From CAVVMA01 sp963788205 (GTDB lineage: Bacteria > Desulfobacterota > Binatia > Binatales > Binataceae), in NCBI GenBank assembly GCA_963788205.1, contig CAWBGG010000002.1, positions 434,001 through 498,000 on the forward strand: DNA of 64,000 nucleotides, read 5' to 3'. The notes beneath the pieces are model-generated. The model saw only the letters and a list, made by a program, of their open reading frames with translations, was not told the DNA's origin and ran no database searches. Below, piece by piece: positions 60,765 through 64,000 of this stretch. Every line of letters begins with the position of its first letter. Positions within the stretch are counted from its first letter, which is position 1. The position numbers and the translations under genes are program-made.

Positions 60765-61443
60765 TTACGGCCACCCTTGGGCTAAGGTTTCGATGATCTC
60801 CTTTGAGAATGCAGTCCAGCCGATGATGCCCCCCTGAGACGCAACCTGCTCGAGCACTGAGTCTCTGTAGGGCGGGAAGTAGCTTCCCGTGCCATCCGCC
60901 ACTAACAGGCAGTCGTAACCCCGGTCGTTAGCAGCGCGCATAGTGGTCTGCACGCACACCTCGGTCGTGCACCCCGTGATGATCAGGTTGGTGATGCCCC
61001 GGCGGTGGAGATAGTCATTCAACGGGGTGGCGTAGAAGGCGTCCTTGCCTGGTTTGGCGATCACCAGCTCGCCGGGCAACGGCATGCACTGGTCGATGAA
61101 TCCCGAGCTCTTTGACCCGTCGATAAGAAGCCGCCCCATCGGCCCTTCCATTCCGATCTTCCATGGCGGGTTCCCGCGCTCACGCTTCGTAGCGGGACAA
61201 TCGGAAAGGTCCGGCTGGTGGCACTCCTTCGTATGGATAAGGGGAAGCTGTGCCTTATCTGAAGGCGGCTTGCAATGCGGCAATGACAGGAATGCAACCC
61301 TTGTGGAGTTGACTGATATCGAGTTTCAGCAGATCGGCGTAGCCGCCTTTTTCGCAGAAGTCGCGCTGCATGTCGATGCAGATCAGCGCGATATGATCCC
61401 TATCGAAAGTGTATGGGAACGGCTTCGCCTTCATGATCGGCAT
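60765..61443 (-). CDS. isochorismatase-family cysteine hydrolase, frameshifted
   Basis: From ATG 61443: MPIMKAKPFPYTFDRDHIAL, then ICIDMQRDFCEKGGYADLL (catalytic Asp). A shift near 61257 leads to KAQLPLIHTKECHQPDLSDC, then GELVIAKPGKDAFYATPL (Lys) and GCTTEVCVQTTMRAANDRGY (nucleophilic Cys) and GSYFPPYRDSVLEQVASQGG. These blocks fit biuret/ureidoacrylate amidohydrolase-like members. It is flanked by direct repeats. Confidence 0.82.
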
Positions 61444-61537
61444 TTGGATCTCTCCTTGCGTCGCTTGGGCGGGATTTTCTATGTGGACCCCTTTCAGCGC
61501 TCGTCATAGTCGCACCGACACCAGGCGGTTTGCAAAC

Positions 61538-61567
61538 GGAAAATAGGACGCCCGACCCGTCAAATTG
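61538..61567. repeat. 30-bp direct repeat flanking the isochorismatase gene, copy 2
   Basis: GGAAAATAGGACGCCCGACC then CGTCAAATT; partner of 60588-60617. Confidence 0.6.
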
Positions 61568-61690
61568 GAAATTAGGCCGCGGAGGGAAAGCGGCCTAAAG
61601 CTTGCGCAGGGAGGCTGTCGTGTCTATAAGAGGAGCCGCAATCGGGGACTCAAAACGGGAATTCCGGCGAAATCATCTCTAAACCTGGGC

Positions 61691-63067
61691 GTGCAGTCTG
61701 GGCACCCTAAACTTGCAGGCACAGTGTCGCTCGTCGTTAGCCTCCTGCTGTTTGGGACGGCCCTGGCAGGCTCGAGCGCTTCGGACGCTCCTGATAAAGC
61801 CGCGCAAGGCAAACTGACCGTCGCGCCGAGATCGCTCGCCTTCCCCGTAACCCAAGTGGGCACGTCCAGCCAAATGTCGGCGAGTCTCAGCAATGCCAGC
61901 GCGGTCGCAATCGACATAACCAAAATCACCGCCGCCCCCACCGGAGCCGGATTCTCGGCCGCCCAAACTTGCTTGGGTACTCTGGCCAGCGGCGATGCTT
62001 GCGACGTCGCGGTGACTTTCAGCCCCACCGCTGCCAAGGGGGCCAAGGTTACCGGCACGCTGACAATCAAGGATAACGCGTCGAACAGCCCTCAGACTGT
62101 ACGCCTTTCCGGGACGAAGTTGGAACCTTTCACGGCTCTCACCGCCAGGATGAGAACCGCTCGTGCCGGTCACACGGCGACGCTTCTCCCTGACGGCCAG
62201 GTCCTCTTGACCGGTGGGTTCGATAATATCTTCGGCGCTGCTCTCAACACCGCGGAGCTGTACGACCCCACGGCCAATACCTTCACGGCCCTCAGCGCAA
62301 GGATGAGGGCCGCGCGTAATTTCCACACGGCGACCCTGCTCCTCAGCGGCCAGGTCCTCATTACTGGCGGGTCGCCTGATCCCAACGGCAACGGTCTCCG
62401 GACTGCGGAGTTCTACGACCCCGAGACCCAGACCTTCACCGCCCTCACCGCCAAATTGACGACTGGTCGTGGTGGTCACACGGCGACCCTGCTCGCCGAC
62501 GGCCAAGTCCTCTTGACCGGAGGGTTTGATAACGACGGCTCTCTCAACAGCGCAGAGTTGTACGACCCCGAGGCCAACACCTTCACGGCCCTCAGCGCCA
62601 CGATGACGACTGCTCGTGAGGACCACACAGCGACCCTGCTCCCCAACGGCCTGGTCCTCCTGACCGGGGGCGCGGACCGTGTCCACAAGCAAAACACTAT
62701 ACTCAAAAGTGCAGAAGTGTATGACCCCGTTGAACAGACCTTCACGGCCCTGACTGCCAGGATGACAACAGCTCGTGACGGCCACACCGCGACCCTACTC
62801 CCCAGCGGCCAGGTCCTCTTGACCGGCGGGGGGCGAGTAGTCTCCCCGAGCGCCCTCACCGTTCTCAACACTGCGGAATTGTACGACCCCGAGGCGCAGG
62901 CCTTCACGGCCCTGACCGCCACGATGACAACTCCTCGCGTTTTGCACGCGGCGACCCTGCTCCCGAACGGCCAGGTCCTCTTGACCGGCGGGGGGTATGG
63001 CCCCGCCGAGACCTCCTTCACCGTTCTCAACACCGCAGAGTTGTACGATCCGTCGGCAGGCGAATAA
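61691..63067 (+). CDS. secreted kelch-repeat protein with ASH domain
   Basis: From GTG 61691 a signal peptide (AGTVSLVVSLLLFGTALAGS) precedes an ASH-like Ig domain (KLTVAPRSLAFPVTQVGTSS; CLGTLASGDACDVAVTFSPT). Six kelch-like blades of about 50-55 residues follow, each with GHTATLLPSGQVLLTGG and NTAELYDPEA-type strands. The frame is open to TTG 61565, but those residues are basic and not signal-like. It is probably an exported beta-propeller with unknown ligand. Confidence 0.75.
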   Translation: MQSGHPKLAGTVSLVVSLLLFGTALAGSSASDAPDKAAQGKLTVAPRSLAFPVTQVGTSSQMSASLSNASAVAIDITKITAAPTGAGFSAAQTCLGTLASGDACDVAVTFSPTAAKGAKVTGTLTIKDNASNSPQTVRLSGTKLEPFTALTARMRTARAGHTATLLPDGQVLLTGGFDNIFGAALNTAELYDPTANTFTALSARMRAARNFHTATLLLSGQVLITGGSPDPNGNGLRTAEFYDPETQTFTALTAKLTTGRGGHTATLLADGQVLLTGGFDNDGSLNSAELYDPEANTFTALSATMTTAREDHTATLLPNGLVLLTGGADRVHKQNTILKSAEVYDPVEQTFTALTARMTTARDGHTATLLPSGQVLLTGGGRVVSPSALTVLNTAELYDPEAQAFTALTATMTTPRVLHAATLLPNGQVLLTGGGYGPAETSFTVLNTAELYDPSAGE

Positions 63068-63206
63068 GTCGTTTCAAATCCCGCGAGAAGCTAGGGGCCT
63101 GAACAATTTCAATCAACGGGCTCGACCAAAACCGGGCTTGCCGAGGGAGGCCGTTCGGTCTACAACAGCGCCTTAGATTCGGAAGCATCTGGTCATCGCC
63201 GGGAGC

Positions 63207-64000
63207 ATGTCGGAGTTGGGACGCGCGGAGCAGGCGGAGCGTTTTTATCTTCCCGAGCTGGACGTCATCCGATGTTTCGCATTCCTGAGCGTTTTCGTCT
63301 TTCATCTTTCCCGGTCGTTCCCGCGATCACCAGCCGCTCCCGAGAGTCCGGCCACAGCCGCATACTTTCTTGCGGGATCGTTCGGGGTCGATCTCTTCTT
63401 CGTGCTCAGCTCGTACCTGATCACCGAGCTGTTGCTCAGAGAGCGGGCAAGAACCGGAACGATCGACGTGAAGGCTTTCTACGTCCGGCGAATGCTGAGA
63501 ATCTGGCCGCTGTATTTCTTCTTTCTGATCTTCGCGCTCGTGCTGTCGATCGTCTTGCCGAGGCTCTTCCCGGTCCGGGCCGTCTATTTGGCCGCCTGCT
63601 TTCTACTGGTTGGAAACCTCGCGATGGCGGTGCTGGGACCGCCGCTTTCAGTCATCGACCCGCTCTGGAGCATCTCGGTCGAAGAGCAATTCTACCTGTT
63701 CTGGCCGTTGGTCGTGCGGCGTGCATCGAGGCGAGGGTTGGTGCGGGCCGCGATAGGGTTGCTCGCGCTGGCCACGCTGGCGCGAATCGTGTCGTGGCGG
63801 ATGGGCCTTCCCCCCATGGCGAGCTGGTACAACACGCTGACCCGGCTGGACCCAATCGCGATCGGAATCCTGCTCGCGGCCATACCGCGCGACGTTCCTG
63901 GCAAATCTGGGCCGGATGACGCGTGCCGGCCTGTTTGCCGCCGGCGTAGCGAGCTGGCTGCTTACCTGCCGCTTCGGTTTTCCGTGGGGCGCCTCAACTC
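63207..64000 (+). CDS. acyltransferase 3 family membrane protein, frameshifted, cut by window edge
   Basis: From ATG 63207: MSELGRAEQAERFYLPELDV then IRCFAFLSVFVFHLSRSF (catalytic His in VFHL), FGVDLFFVLSSYLITELLL, FYVRRMLRIWPLYFFFLIFA and DPLWSISVEEQFYLFWPLV, the standard acyltransferase-3 blocks. A shift at about 63885 leads to ATFLANLGRMTRAGLFAAGV. The gene runs off the right edge. It probably O-acetylates a polysaccharide or lipid sugar. Confidence 0.85.
   Translation, partial: MSELGRAEQAERFYLPELDVIRCFAFLSVFVFHLSRSFPRSPAAPESPATAAYFLAGSFGVDLFFVLSSYLITELLLRERARTGTIDVKAFYVRRMLRIWPLYFFFLIFALVLSIVLPRLFPVRAVYLAACFLLVGNLAMAVLGPPLSVIDPLWSISVEEQFYLFWPLVVRRASRRGLVRAAIGLLALATLARIVSWRMGLPPMASWYNTLTRLDPIAIGILLAAIPRDVPGKSGPDDACRPVCRRRSELAAYLPLRFSVGRLN

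Noticed and set aside
63272..63919. A 215-residue plus-strand frame at the right edge
   Set aside because: It is out of frame with the acyltransferase 3 motifs that read from 63207.
1..64000. tRNA or rRNA genes
   Set aside because: No cloverleaf with conserved T-loop bases and no rRNA-like sequence was noticed on either strand; a covariance-model scan was not possible.

Overview
The window is a high-GC bacterial chromosome segment from a Gram-negative (diderm) organism. It carries a lipid A / Kdo / LPS-export operon (lpxB, msbA, waaA, lpxK, a Kdo-kinase-like gene), heptosyltransferase-like genes, a bifunctional class A penicillin-binding protein and an ISC-type iron-sulfur operon. The gene mix (zinc-ribbon HscB, adenosine-specific kinase, NHL- and kelch-repeat secreted proteins, amidohydrolase/aldehyde dehydrogenase pair, PhyH dioxygenase) suggests a deltaproteobacterial or Binatota-like environmental lineage; that placement is an inference. 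No rRNA, tRNA or CRISPR array was seen.

Layout. 1-9.7 kb: membrane proteins, two toxin-antitoxin modules (mazEF-like and DUF433/DUF5615), catabolic genes, a collapsed adenylate-cyclase remnant. 9.7-13.9 kb: ECF sigma/anti-sigma pair, HtrA-like protease, small envelope proteins. 14-20 kb: the isc operon on the minus strand (iscS-iscU-iscA-hscB-hscA-iscX) with an IscR-type box upstream and a MITE between hscB and hscA. 20-28.9 kb: secF, a PIN-like protein, trmI, higBA with a palindromic operator, a class A PBP and a GST. 29-31.6 kb: adenosine-specific kinase, a zincin, and a 428-bp cassette in which a GIY-YIG nuclease gene is bracketed by perfect 51-bp inverted repeats and has displaced most of a toxin gene. 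33-41.1 kb: plus-strand run of glycosyltransferases, a sugar kinase, yicC, gmk, rsh and ridA. 41.3-45.4 kb: a large NHL-repeat secreted protein and an orphan pro-kumamolisin domain. 45.5-49.7 kb: AT-richer accessory island flanked by a direct duplication of the 3' end of the Kdo-kinase gene. 49.7-56.1 kb: lpx/msbA operon. 56-64 kb: accessory genes, transposase debris, a methyltransferase, an isochorismatase-family hydrolase, a kelch protein and an acyltransferase running off the edge.

Two features dominate the whole window. First, it is rich in non-coding mobile repeats: at least three MITE-like groups whose ends share GGTAGTG, and a dispersed 44-bp palindromic repeat that is also the terminal repeat of the GIY-YIG cassette. 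Second, at least a dozen otherwise good genes are split by single-base frameshifts, several in or beside short homopolymers. This looks more like residual indels of a long-read draft than real decay, so frameshifted genes are annotated as one gene spanning the shift.
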